Assembly: GCA_034431435.1 (NCBI GenBank)
Contig: DAOUDG010000004.1
Span: forward strand, 1 to 36,580
Direction of reading: 5' to 3'
DNA length: 36,580 nucleotides
DNA from: JAHCIE01 sp034431435
GTDB lineage: Bacteria > Chloroflexota > Anaerolineae > Epilineales > JAHCIE01
Part shown: in pieces, positions 15,444 to 23,298 of the stretch
Numbering within the stretch: position 1 is the first letter of the stretch
Layout of the letters: each line of letters opens with the position of its first letter
Made by a program: the position numbers and the translations under genes
The notes under the pieces: model-generated
Told to the model about the DNA's origin: nothing
Database searches by the model: none
The model's input: only the letters and a program-made list of their open reading frames with translations

Positions 15444-16646
15444 TCAGCGGCCCGGTTTCCAGAACTCTGCGCCCAGGCCCAGTTGGACCGGGCGGCCCGG
15501 CCCCGGCGCGGCGGCCACCGGGAGCGGCGCGACTGAGGGGGGCGCGGGGCCAGGTTGGGCCTGGGCGTCGACCCAGGCCGTCAGTCGGCGCAGGGCGTCC
15601 AGCCGCTCGCGCTCGCCCAGCCGCGCCTGGCGCACGGCGCGCTCCAGGTAGCCGATGGTGCGGTCATACTCGGCCTGGCTGACGGGGAAGGGTGTGCCGT
15701 CCTTGCCGCCGTGGGCGAAGGCGAAGCGGGCCGGATCGCGGAATGAGGGGGGCGCGCCGTACAGCAACTCGCCGAGCAGGGCCAGGGCGCGCAGGGTCTT
15801 GGCCCCGACGCCGGGGCGGCCCAGCAGGGCCACGAAGTCGGCGGGCGGGTTGTCGTAGGTGGACACCAGGGTCTTGTACAGCCTTCCGGCGGCGATGTCG
15901 CCTACCTGCACCTCGTGGTGGGCGGGCAGGGTCATGCTCTGCGCCTTCAGCATCTCCTGGACGAGCCGGTCGGGGTTCTCCGCGCTCAGGGTCACCATCG
16001 CCGCGCGGTTAGCGTCGCCCTCGTGGGCCACCAGGTTGAGGGGCGCGCCGGTCGCGACGGCGCACACGGCGGCGTGGGGTTCGTCGTCGAAGCGGGTGAC
16101 GGCCTCGCTGAGCCAGTGGTAGCGCCGCGCCCAGGCGGTAGCCTCGTTCATGCCCTGCTGGACGACCGTCCAGCGGCCGGCGCGGTCGACGACGAAGACG
16201 TGGTGATACAGGGTGTAGCCATCCTGGACGGCGTTGTTGTCGATTCTGGCGACCAGGCGGCTGGTATCGGCCAGGGTCGCCGCGTCAACGGCCAGCTTGC
16301 CTTCCAGGGCGAACAACTCCGCCGGCGTCTGGCGCGAGGCGCGGCCCTTGCCACCCGCCAGCCACAGGCCGAGGTCATCGTCCGCGCCGCCCTTGAGGCC
16401 ATCCTTGAGCGCGCCGCATACGACGGTGGTGACGCCGCTGGAGTGCCAGTCGAAACCCAGGACCGCGCCGAAGCTCTGGAACCAGTAGGGGTGGGCCAGG
16501 CGGGCCAGGAGGCCGCTCGTGCCCTCGGCCTCGACCACCGCGCGGGCAATCTCGCGGGCCAGGACGCGCATGCGCGCGAACAGCCACGGCGGGCAGGCGC
16601 CGTGGTGCAGGGGGAGGTTGGCGGTCGCGGCCGATGGGGAAGACAT
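15444..16646 (-). CDS. DUF763 domain-containing protein
   Basis: 400 residues. The N terminus (ATANLPLHHGACPPWLFARM) and the middle (PYWFQSFGAVLGFDWHSSG, RIDNNAVQDGYTLYHHVFVVD, QGMNEATAWARRYHWLSE) are characteristic of DUF763, a family of unknown function found in archaea and thermophilic or deep-branching bacteria. A helix-hairpin-helix-like LLGRPGVGAKTLRALALLGELL near residue 285-310 (written here as its core GVGAKTLRALALLGE) hints at nucleic-acid binding. ATG 16646 starts just 6 nt after a TATAAT, so the mRNA is probably leaderless. It is the first gene of the DUF763-rsmI-PGI/PMI operon. Confidence 0.88.
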   Translation of the reverse strand: MSSPSAATANLPLHHGACPPWLFARMRVLAREIARAVVEAEGTSGLLARLAHPYWFQSFGAVLGFDWHSSGVTTVVCGALKDGLKGGADDDLGLWLAGGKGRASRQTPAELFALEGKLAVDAATLADTSRLVARIDNNAVQDGYTLYHHVFVVDRAGRWTVVQQGMNEATAWARRYHWLSEAVTRFDDEPHAAVCAVATGAPLNLVAHEGDANRAAMVTLSAENPDRLVQEMLKAQSMTLPAHHEVQVGDIAAGRLYKTLVSTYDNPPADFVALLGRPGVGAKTLRALALLGELLYGAPPSFRDPARFAFAHGGKDGTPFPVSQAEYDRTIGYLERAVRQARLGERERLDALRRLTAWVDAQAQPGPAPPSVAPLPVAAAPGPGRPVQLGLGAEFWKPGR

Positions 16647-16652
16647 GCGCCA

Positions 16653-16681
16653 ATTATAGAGCCGAGGGCGCGGCGGGTAAA
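16653..16681 (-). promoter_or_regulatory. Leaderless-type promoter of the DUF763 operon
   Basis: TTTACC (16681-16676), a 17-bp spacer and a perfect TATAAT (16658-16653) on the minus strand. Only 6 nt separate the -10 from the ATG at 16646, so transcription should begin at or next to the start codon, with no room for a ribosome binding site. Confidence 0.65.
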
Positions 16682-16830
16682 GCAGAGGCGCGGGGCTGAG
16701 GCCGTCGCGCGGGGCGAGCGAAGCCCCGCTGGGGCCAACCACAACCCATAGGGCTTCGCCCGTTCAGCGCCGAGGTTTAGCCTGGCGCGTCGCCGCTAGA
16801 ACCCGTTGTTCTGTCCGCGGGTGGTAGGTG

Positions 16831-16836
16831 TACAAT
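16831..16836 (+). promoter_or_regulatory. -10 element of the phosphoribosyltransferase gene
   Basis: TACAAT 45 nt before the ATG at 16881, with a possible TTGTTC -35 at 16806-16811 (19-bp spacing). A GGAGG ribosome binding site lies just before the gene. Confidence 0.4.
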
Positions 16837-16880
16837 AGAGGCCAGGGGGATGTTGGATCGGCGCGGGAAGGAGGGCGAGG

Positions 16881-17525
16881 ATGCGGTTTGCGAATCGGTT
16901 GGACGCCGGGCGTCGGCTGGCCGACGCCCTCACTACCTACGCCGGGCGGCGCGACGTGGTCGTGCTGGGCCTGCCACGGGGGGGCGTACCCGTCGCCGCC
17001 GAGGTCGCCCGCGCCCTGGCCGCGCCTCTCGATGTGTTCCTGGTTCGCAAGCTGGGCGTGCCCGGCCACGAGGAACTGGCGATGGGGGCCATCGCGTCAG
17101 GCGGCGTGCGTGTCCTGAACGACGATGTCCTGGAAGGGTTGCGTATCCCGGCCGCCGTCGTCGAGGACGTGACCGAGGCTGAGGCGGCGGAGCTGGAGCG
17201 GCGCGAGGAGGCGTATCGGGGTGGTCGCCCGCCGCTGGGCGTGCGGGGGCAGGTGGTCATCGTTGTCGACGACGGCCTGGCGACCGGCTCGACGATGCGC
17301 GCGGCTGTGGCCGCGCTGCGCCGCCTGGAACCGGCCCGCATCGTTGTCGCCGTTCCGACGGGAGCAAGCGAGACGTGCCAGATGCTGCGCGACGAGGCGG
17401 ATGAGGTGGTGTGCCTGATGACACCCGATCCCTTCCACGCTGTGGGCCTGTGGTATGGTGACTTCCGCCCGACGACCGACGATCAGGTGCGCGCGCTTCT
17501 GGCGGAGAACACCGCTTCCGGCTAG
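16881..17525 (+). CDS. Phosphoribosyltransferase family protein
   Basis: 214 residues of the type I phosphoribosyltransferase fold. The PRPP-binding loop VIVVDDGLATGSTM is intact. The N-terminal MRFANRLDAGRRLADAL and VLGLPRGGVPVAAEVA, plus LVRKLGVPGHEELAMGAIA, are typical of the stand-alone predicted phosphoribosyltransferases found in many bacteria, whose substrate is unknown. It is not a close match to a named purine or pyrimidine enzyme. GGAGG precedes the ATG. It is followed 44 nt later by a small membrane protein gene, with a strong hairpin between them. Confidence 0.9.
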   Translation: MRFANRLDAGRRLADALTTYAGRRDVVVLGLPRGGVPVAAEVARALAAPLDVFLVRKLGVPGHEELAMGAIASGGVRVLNDDVLEGLRIPAAVVEDVTEAEAAELERREEAYRGGRPPLGVRGQVVIVVDDGLATGSTMRAAVAALRRLEPARIVVAVPTGASETCQMLRDEADEVVCLMTPDPFHAVGLWYGDFRPTTDDQVRALLAENTASG

Positions 17526-17527
17526 AA

Positions 17528-17565
17528 TTGCCTTACGCGGCTCAGCGAGCCGCCGCGTGAGGCAA
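17528..17565 (+). promoter_or_regulatory. Hairpin covering the ribosome binding site of the next gene
   Basis: TTGCC...GGCAA arms form a 13-bp stem (17528-17540 with 17553-17565, one G-U pair) with a competing inner 7-bp stem (GCGGCTC/GAGCCGC). The GAGG ribosome binding site of the gene at 17570 lies in the 3' arm, so folding would hide it. It could also be a terminator, but no U-tract follows. Confidence 0.5.
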
Positions 17566-17569
17566 CACC

Positions 17570-17869
17570 ATGAAACTCGCCCTCGTTATCCTGGGCTTCC
17601 CGATCATTCTTGTCTTCCTGATGACCATAGGTCTGGTTCGCTCGGCCAATCAGCGCTACGAGCGCCGCCAGATCGACCGTGGCGAGGTTCTGGGCTACCT
17701 GGCCTTCGCTGCCGCCCTGTGGGGCGCGGTGGTGTTGCTGGGCGGCGCGCTGATGAGCGGCTTCGGCGTCGGCTGGGTCTCTCCCTGGGGGCTGCTGGCC
17801 GTGGCCTTCGTCGTGGCTGTAGTGGTGTTCGCGCGCCTGAGCAAGGGCGTGCTGTGGGGGAAGTCGTGA
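17570..17869 (+). CDS. Small three-helix membrane protein, hypothetical
   Basis: 99 residues with three hydrophobic segments (about 3-23, 41-62 and 68-88) and basic residues between the first two (SANQRYERRQIDR), so probably an inner-membrane protein. No family recognised. ATG 17570 follows a GAGG buried in a hairpin. Its stop overlaps the GTG start of the reductase gene by 3 nt (GTGA), which implies translational coupling. Confidence 0.65.
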   Translation: MKLALVILGFPIILVFLMTIGLVRSANQRYERRQIDRGEVLGYLAFAAALWGAVVLLGGALMSGFGVGWVSPWGLLAVAFVVAVVVFARLSKGVLWGKS

Positions 17870-18912
17870 GGGTATTGGTGGTCGGGGCAGGGGCGATTGG
17901 CCTGCTGGTGGGCGGTCGACTGCTGCGCGCCCACCACGACGTGACGCTTGTGGTGCGGCCGTCCATGGAGCGACAATTGCGCGAGGCGGGGCTACGGCTG
18001 ACCGACGGCGCAGAGTATACGATTCAGTCACCGCGCCTGGCGGCGTCGGTCGCCGCGGCGGCGGAGATGGGCCAGTACGACTGGGTCGCCCTGACCACCA
18101 AGTCCTACGACGTCGCCGGGGTGGCGGCGGAGATTCGCGCCGCCTTCGGCGCGCTGCCACCCGTCGCCACGTTTCAGAACGGCCTGGGCAGCGAGGAGAC
18201 GGCGGCGGAGATTCTCGCCAGCGACCGCATCGTGTCCGTTACGGTGACCATACCGGTGAGCGTACCGGGGCCAGGCGCCATCGAGGCGCGCAAGAAGGGC
18301 GGCTTCGGAGTGGCGGCCTTCGCGCCCACCGCCCAGGGCGACGCCCGCCGGGTGTTCGAGACGTTACGCGGCTCCGACTCCGATGCCGAATGGTACGACG
18401 ACTACCTGGCGATGAAGTGGTCGAAGCTGCTGACGAACATGATGGGCAACGCTTTGTCGGCTATCCTGGACATGCCGCCAGAGGACATCTACGCCGACGC
18501 CAACCTGTTCCAGGTGGAGCTGGCCGCCCTGCGCGAGGCGGTGGCGGTGATGCAGGCGTGGCGCATTCCGTCGGTGGATCTGCCGGGGCTACGGGTGACG
18601 CTGCTGACGTGGGCTGTGCCCACCGCGCCGTCCAGCGTGCTGCGGCGGGTACTGACACGCATGATTGCCGGTGGGCGCGGGGGCAAGATGCCTTCGCTGC
18701 ACATCGACCTGGCAGGGGGCAAGGGCCAGTCGGAGGTAGAGTACCTGAACGGGGCGGTGGTGGACTGGGGCGAGCGCAAAGGCATCGCGACGCCGGTCAA
18801 CCGCGCGCTGACGCAGACGCTGCTGGGCCTGACGGACGGTTCGCTCGATTGGGCGACCTTCCGCCGCCAGCCCGCCGCCCTGCTGCGGCGGGTGTTCCCG
18901 GGCGGGGTGTGA
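17866..18912 (+). CDS. PanE/ApbA family reductase (ketopantoate reductase-like)
   Basis: 348 residues. N-terminal Rossmann fold with GAGAIG at residues 7-12 for NADPH. The PanE active-site Lys is in MKWSKLLTN, and the C-terminal SEVEYLNGAVVDWGERKGIATPVN segment matches the family's substrate-binding Glu/Asn motif. PanE reduces 2-dehydropantoate to pantoate for CoA synthesis, but family members act on other keto acids and no other panto genes are near. It is about 40 residues longer than E. coli PanE. The GTG at 17866 is chosen because the Rossmann motif follows at once; it overlaps the previous stop. The longer open frame upstream is antisense or out-of-frame noise. Confidence 0.88.
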   Translation: MRVLVVGAGAIGLLVGGRLLRAHHDVTLVVRPSMERQLREAGLRLTDGAEYTIQSPRLAASVAAAAEMGQYDWVALTTKSYDVAGVAAEIRAAFGALPPVATFQNGLGSEETAAEILASDRIVSVTVTIPVSVPGPGAIEARKKGGFGVAAFAPTAQGDARRVFETLRGSDSDAEWYDDYLAMKWSKLLTNMMGNALSAILDMPPEDIYADANLFQVELAALREAVAVMQAWRIPSVDLPGLRVTLLTWAVPTAPSSVLRRVLTRMIAGGRGGKMPSLHIDLAGGKGQSEVEYLNGAVVDWGERKGIATPVNRALTQTLLGLTDGSLDWATFRRQPAALLRRVFPGGV

Positions 18913-18923
18913 GAGAGGCAGCT

Positions 18924-19997
18924 ATGACAGAGACTGTGATGGCGCGCGGGGCGCGCACGATGGAGATCAACGGGGCGGACGTGGTGATTGACTATGGCGA
19001 CGCCGAGGCCGAGGTGGCCGCGCTGCGGACGGGCGCGGCGGTGATGGACCGCTCGGCGTGGTCGCGGCTGCAACTGGCCGGCCGTGACCGCCTCGACTTC
19101 ATCCAGCGTATGGCGACCAACGATTTCGCCCGGCTGCCGACGGGGTCGGGGCGGGCGACTGTCTTCCCGGATGCGCGTGGGCGCATGATCGATCACGTGG
19201 TCGTCCACGGTTGGGAGGATGAGGTGGTGATGGTCGGCGGGTTGGGGGCGGACAAGCGCCTGGCCCACTGGCTGCGCCAGTACATCTTTTTCCGCGACCA
19301 GGTGACAGTGGTGGACATGACGGCGGCGACGGGAATGCTGAGTCTATACGGTCCCCAGGCTCGCGCCCTGGCCGAGACGGTCCTGGGCGAGTTGCCCAGG
19401 GAACCGTACTTCTTCGCTCCCAACGGCGAGGTGGCGGCATTGGTGGCCGGCGCCGCGCCGCTGGGCGGGCATGGTATCAACCTCATCGCCGAGGAGCCGC
19501 ACCTGTCGGCGCTCTGGGCGCGGCTGACGGCAGCGGGGGCGCGGCCGGTGGGCTACCGCGCCTACGAGGCGCTGCGCATCGCGGCGGGCTACCCGGCCTA
19601 CGGCTACGAGATCACCGAGGCGTACAATCCGCTGGAGGCCGGGCTGCTGGGCGCGGTCAGCTTCACGAAGGGCTGCTACATCGGCCAGGAGGTCGTGGCG
19701 CGGCTGGATACGTACCAGAAGTTGAAGCAGCACCTGATGGGGCTACGGTTCGCCGAGGCGGGCATCGCTGCGCCGGGCGCGTCACTCCAGAGGGGAATGG
19801 AGTCGGTGGGCGTGCTGACGAGCTTCTCGCCGCTGGGCGACCAGCCCGTCGGCCTGGGCTACGTGCGCGCCGCGTGCGCCGAGGATGGGGCGACGGTCAG
19901 CGTGCTGACGACGCGCGGTCGGGTGAACGCGACACTGGTCGCGCTGCCGGGTCGCTGGACGCGCCCCTATGGCTTCGAGGGCGAGGTTGAGGATTGA
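18924..19997 (+). CDS. YgfZ/GcvT-like folate-binding protein
   Basis: 357 residues. The fold is that of the GcvT/YgfZ aminomethyltransferase family. The YgfZ signature KGCYIGQEVVARL is present (about residues 249-261, with Cys251). YgfZ-type proteins use folate to help repair or assemble Fe-S clusters; true GcvT lacks this Cys motif. N-terminal segments (RLDFIQRMATNDFARLPTG, FPDARGRMIDHVVVHG) fit as well. ATG 18924 has GAGAGAGG about 6 nt upstream and lies 11 nt after the PanE-like gene, so the two are cotranscribed. Two Fe-S-dependent products are nearby in the window only in queG, far downstream. Confidence 0.88.
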   Translation: MTETVMARGARTMEINGADVVIDYGDAEAEVAALRTGAAVMDRSAWSRLQLAGRDRLDFIQRMATNDFARLPTGSGRATVFPDARGRMIDHVVVHGWEDEVVMVGGLGADKRLAHWLRQYIFFRDQVTVVDMTAATGMLSLYGPQARALAETVLGELPREPYFFAPNGEVAALVAGAAPLGGHGINLIAEEPHLSALWARLTAAGARPVGYRAYEALRIAAGYPAYGYEITEAYNPLEAGLLGAVSFTKGCYIGQEVVARLDTYQKLKQHLMGLRFAEAGIAAPGASLQRGMESVGVLTSFSPLGDQPVGLGYVRAACAEDGATVSVLTTRGRVNATLVALPGRWTRPYGFEGEVED

Positions 19998-20004
19998 TGG
20001 GGCG

Positions 20005-20820
20005 ATGGAGAGCCTGCTCATCAAGCTCGTCGTGACGCCCGTGCTGGTCGGGACTGCCAGCCTGGCCGGGCGGCGTTGGGGACCGGGGGTCAGCGGCTGG
20101 CTGGTGGCGCTGCCCCTCACGTCAGGCCCCATCGTGTTCTTTCTGGCGCTCAGCCACGGCGCGCACTTCGCCGGTTCGGTCGCCGCCGCTACCCTGGTTG
20201 GGGCCATCTCGCAGGCAGCGTTCTGCCTTGCCTACAGCCACGCCGCCCCACGTTGGCGCTGGTCGGGCGCGCTGCTGGTCGCCTGCCTCGGCTTCCTGGT
20301 AGCCACCCTTGTGCTTCAGAATGCAGCATTCCCGCTGCTGCTGCGCTACCTGCTGGTCGTGCTCGTCTTGCTGGTTGCCCTGCGCCTGATGCCGCCCGCC
20401 ACCGAGCAAGCTGGCGAGGGGCGGGGCGCGCCGCCGCGCTGGGACGTTCCGGCGCGGATGCTGCTGACCACAGCCTTCGTGTTGCTGCTGACCGCGAGCG
20501 CCTCGGCCCTCGGCGCGAGCCTGACGGGGCTATTGGCGCCCTTCCCCCTCTTCGCGACGGTCCTGGCCGTCTTCGCGCATCGTCATCAGGGGCCGGAACC
20601 GGCCGTAGAGGTGTTGCGCGGCCTGCTGTACGGCCTGTTCAGTTTCGCCGGGTTCTTCCTGGTCCTCGGCATGCTCCTGGATGACGCTCACGTCGCGGGC
20701 GCGTTCGGGGCCGCCATTGCCGTCGCGCTCGTCATCCAGGGGGTGACATTGTGGGCGCAGAGCGGGCGCACTCGCCTCAAACGCGCGCTGCCCCCGCTCG
20801 ACCCGCCAGCCAACGGCTGA
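20005..20820 (+). CDS. Polytopic membrane protein, unknown function
   Basis: 271 residues with about eight hydrophobic helices (for example LVVTPVLVGTASLAG, WLVALPLTSGPIVFFLAL, YLLVVLVLLVALRLM, MLLTTAFVLLLTASASALG, LFSFAGFFLVLGMLL) and few charged residues in the membrane part. The SGWLVALPLTSGPI turn is suggestive of transporter-like membrane proteins, but I cannot name the family. ATG 20005 is close to a GGGG-rich site and begins 7 nt after the YgfZ-like stop. It is probably the last gene of the operon that starts at 16881 or 17570. The final residues are basic and cytoplasmic. Confidence 0.75.
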   Translation: MESLLIKLVVTPVLVGTASLAGRRWGPGVSGWLVALPLTSGPIVFFLALSHGAHFAGSVAAATLVGAISQAAFCLAYSHAAPRWRWSGALLVACLGFLVATLVLQNAAFPLLLRYLLVVLVLLVALRLMPPATEQAGEGRGAPPRWDVPARMLLTTAFVLLLTASASALGASLTGLLAPFPLFATVLAVFAHRHQGPEPAVEVLRGLLYGLFSFAGFFLVLGMLLDDAHVAGAFGAAIAVALVIQGVTLWAQSGRTRLKRALPPLDPPANG

Positions 20821-20898
20821 GGGGGGTCAAGCGCTCGCCCCGCCAGCAATCCCTCGACGCCGCGCTGTGCTCGTCATGTGACGCCTCTACGGTGGTCG

Positions 20899-21441
20899 CT
20901 AGACGGGCTGGCGGGCCGTGGCCCACTCCTCGATGGCGGCGACCAGTTCGCGGTTGAAGTTGGGGATGTCCTCCACGACGCGGCCCCACACCTGGTTGCC
21001 GTCGCGGAAGGCGGATTCGTCGACCCAGATGCCGCCCGCGTTCACCAGATCATCCTTGATGGCGCGGGAGCCGGTGGTGCGCCGCCCGCGCACGATGCCC
21101 GCGCTGATGGGAACCCAACCGGCGTGGCAGATCGCGCCGATGATCTTGCCCTGCTCGTTGGCGCGGCGCACGATGTTCAGCACGGCGTCGTAGCGGCGTA
21201 GCTTGTCGGGGGCCCAGCCGCCGGGGATGACGATGGCGTCGAACTCGTCGGCGGTGACGTCGGCGGCCTTGACATCGGGCTTCACCTTGAGGCAGTGCTT
21301 GCCGACGTACTCGCTCGCCCCCGTGCCGATGATGGTGACCTGCGCGCCCTCCTCGCGGAGACGCATCACGGGAACCCAGAACTCCAGGTCCTCGAAGCCC
21401 TCTTCGACAAAATACCCAACCCGCACACCCTTGAGACGCAT
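20899..21441 (-). CDS. DJ-1/PfpI family protein
   Basis: 180 residues of the class I glutamine amidotransferase-like DJ-1/PfpI fold (putative protease, deglycase or chaperone). The nucleophile-elbow Cys105 with His106 in GAICHAGWVPISAG and the acidic residue near E17 (EEGFEDLEF) are present. The region after the last strand normally reads like TSR-x-P-x-D-x-P-x-F; here it is VWGRVVEDIPNFNREL, so the TSR is replaced by WGR. ATG 21441 has AAGGAG 7 nt upstream. It is divergent from the KDPG aldolase gene, with a TATAAT at 21486-21481 serving it. Confidence 0.88.
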   Translation of the reverse strand: MRLKGVRVGYFVEEGFEDLEFWVPVMRLREEGAQVTIIGTGASEYVGKHCLKVKPDVKAADVTADEFDAIVIPGGWAPDKLRRYDAVLNIVRRANEQGKIIGAICHAGWVPISAGIVRGRRTTGSRAIKDDLVNAGGIWVDESAFRDGNQVWGRVVEDIPNFNRELVAAIEEWATARQPV

Positions 21442-21480
21442 GGCACACTCCTTGTGTGTTTCAATCGCAGCGTGTTCCAA

Positions 21481-21486
21481 ATTATA
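21481..21486 (-). promoter_or_regulatory. -10 element of the DJ-1/PfpI gene
   Basis: Perfect TATAAT on the minus strand, 39 nt before the ATG at 21441. No good -35 was seen 17 bp upstream. Confidence 0.5.
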
Positions 21487-21551
21487 GCCCCGTGAGCAGC
21501 GCCCCGCCACTACGCTCGCCAATCTCCAACCCCGACTCGCCAGTCGCCGCC

Positions 21552-21580
21552 TTGACCCGCTCGCGCCGTGGTGATAGAGT
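21552..21580 (+). promoter_or_regulatory. Promoter of the KDPG aldolase/kinase operon
   Basis: TTGACC (21552-21557), a 17-bp spacer ending in TGA, then TAGAGT (21575-21580), 26 nt before the ATG at 21607. The TGA forms an extended -10 context. Confidence 0.5.
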
Positions 21581-21606
21581 CACGCCAGCAAGGAGGCTCC
21601 ATTCCC

Positions 21607-22251
21607 ATGCCCACCCGACACGACATCACGGCGCGCGTCAAGGCCGACGGCCTCATCGCCATCGTGCGCGGCGACTTCCCCGTCGAACGCACCCTGGCCA
21701 TCGCCGCCACCGTCCGCGACGCGGGCGTGTCCATCCTGGAAGTGACCCTCAACACCACCGGCGCGCTGGACGCCATCGCCACCTTGCGCCAGCGTCAGGG
21801 CGAGCGCATGCTCATCGGCGCGGGCACGGTGCGCAGCATCGCCCAATGGCGCGCGGCCATCGACGCGGGCGCGCAGTTCACCGTCGCGCCCAACTTCCAT
21901 CCGGAGATTGTCGCGGCCGCCCTGGCCGCCGACTGCCTGCACCTACCCGGCGTCTTCACACCCACCGAGGTCGAGATGGCAGTGCGGGCGGGCTGCCGAG
22001 TGGTGAAGCTATTCCCCGTCGACGCCTTAGGACCGGCCTATCTCAAGGCGCTGCGCGCGCCATTGGACGATGTAGACTTCGTGCCCACCGGCGGCGTCAG
22101 CGTCGACAACATTGCCACCTACCGCAAGGCGGGGGCCGTGGCGGTTGGTATCGGCGGCTCCCTGGTGGCCGGGCCGTCGCAGAGCCTGGACGACCTGGCC
22201 GCCCGCGCCCGCGCCCTGCGCGCCGCGTGGGAAGGGGCCGCCCGTGGCTGA
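21607..22251 (+). CDS. eda: Bifunctional 4-hydroxy-2-oxoglutarate / KDPG aldolase
   Basis: 214 residues of the class I aldolase family that splits 2-keto-3-deoxy-6-phosphogluconate into pyruvate and glyceraldehyde 3-phosphate (Entner-Doudoroff pathway). The Schiff-base Lys134 (RVVKLFPVDALGP) and catalytic Glu45 (ILEVTLNTTGA) are in place, with Arg21 (AIVRGD) and the phosphate-binding GGVSVDNI and GIGGSLV loops. The PNFHPE loop differs from the SPG loop of E. coli Eda, as in many other members. ATG 21607 has AAGGAGG upstream. The kinase gene overlaps its stop by 8 nt. Confidence 0.93.
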   Translation: MPTRHDITARVKADGLIAIVRGDFPVERTLAIAATVRDAGVSILEVTLNTTGALDAIATLRQRQGERMLIGAGTVRSIAQWRAAIDAGAQFTVAPNFHPEIVAAALAADCLHLPGVFTPTEVEMAVRAGCRVVKLFPVDALGPAYLKALRAPLDDVDFVPTGGVSVDNIATYRKAGAVAVGIGGSLVAGPSQSLDDLAARARALRAAWEGAARG

Positions 22252-23209
22252 GCCGCGCCTGGACGTGATCGGCGTCGGCGAGGTTATGCTGCGCTACAGT
22301 GTGCCGGTCGGCGAGCGGCTGGAGAGGGCGCGCACGCTGGATGTCTACCCCGGTGGGGCGGAAGGCAACACCGCCTACGCCCTGGCGCAGCTGGGGCGGC
22401 GAGCGGGCTGGGTCAGCGCGCTGCCTCGTAACCCCCTGGGGCGGCTGGTGGCGCGTCAGATGCGTGTGGCGGGGGTGAATCTCGACGGCGTGGTGTGGTC
22501 GGACACGGGACGGGTGGGCACGTACTACGTCGAGTTTGCCGCGCCGCCGCGCGCCATCCAGGTTGTCTACGATCGCGCCGACTCATGCGCCGCGCGCCTC
22601 ACCCCCGATGCCCTGGACTGGGACTATCTGCTGTCGGCGCGAATCCTCCACGTCAGTGGCATCACGGCGGCCTTGTCGCCGTCGTGCCTGGCCGTGGTGC
22701 GGACATTGCTGGCGCGAGCGCAGGCGGCTGGCGTGGCGGTCAGCTTCGATATCAACTACCGCACCCGGTTGTGGAGCGAGGCCGAGGCGCGCGCCGCCCT
22801 GCGTCCCCTGGTGGAGGGCGTGGAGATTCTTTTCTGCAGCCAGGGCGACGCGCGACGCATCTTCGACGCGACCGGCACGCCAGAGGCGATTCTGGCGCGC
22901 CTGGCGGAGATGACGGGCGCGCGCCACGTGGTAACGACCTTCGGCGCGGAGGGCGTGTTGGGCTGGCGGGCGGGGGCGTTCGCCTCAGCGGCCGCGCTGC
23001 CGGTGCAGATGGTAGACCGCCTGGGCGCGGGCGATGCGCTGGCGGCGGGGGTCCTCCACGGCTGGCTGGACGGTGACTTCTCGCGCGGGCTGCGCTACGG
23101 GGTAGTCATGGCCGCCCTGGCCCTCAGCCAGTTCGGCGACATGGTGGTGACAACGCCGCCAGAGGTCGAGGCGCTGCTGGTCAACGCGGGCGGCGGGATA
23201 CATCGCTGA
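22244..23209 (+). CDS. PfkB family sugar kinase, probable 2-keto-3-deoxygluconate kinase
   Basis: 321 residues of the ribokinase/PfkB family. The N-terminal GVGEVMLRYSVPVGERLERA and VYPGGAEGNTAYALAQLGRR segments are typical, and the catalytic DRLGAGDALAAG motif (Asp264) is intact. PfkB enzymes phosphorylate a sugar with ATP. The overlap with eda by 8 nt makes KDG kinase the likely role: KDG to KDPG, then eda cleaves it. The start GTG 22244 follows GGAAGGGG and gives the normal family length. No KDG-forming dehydratase or sugar-acid transporter is in the window, so the substrate is inferred. Confidence 0.85.
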   Translation: MAEPRLDVIGVGEVMLRYSVPVGERLERARTLDVYPGGAEGNTAYALAQLGRRAGWVSALPRNPLGRLVARQMRVAGVNLDGVVWSDTGRVGTYYVEFAAPPRAIQVVYDRADSCAARLTPDALDWDYLLSARILHVSGITAALSPSCLAVVRTLLARAQAAGVAVSFDINYRTRLWSEAEARAALRPLVEGVEILFCSQGDARRIFDATGTPEAILARLAEMTGARHVVTTFGAEGVLGWRAGAFASAAALPVQMVDRLGAGDALAAGVLHGWLDGDFSRGLRYGVVMAALALSQFGDMVVTTPPEVEALLVNAGGGIHR

Positions 23210-23219
23210 GGGAATGAAA

Positions 23220-23272
23220 GACGAAGGACGAAGGACCACAGATGCTCCCCGATTGGTCCTTCGTCCTTCGTC
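23220..23272. terminator. Bidirectional terminator-like hairpin
   Basis: A perfect 19-bp inverted repeat (23220-23238 and 23254-23272) with a 15-nt loop between two convergent genes. Each arm is itself built of the repeated unit GACGAAG. No long U-tract. Confidence 0.65.
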
Positions 23273-23298
23273 CGTAGTCGGCCCGCAGTGGGGCCTGC

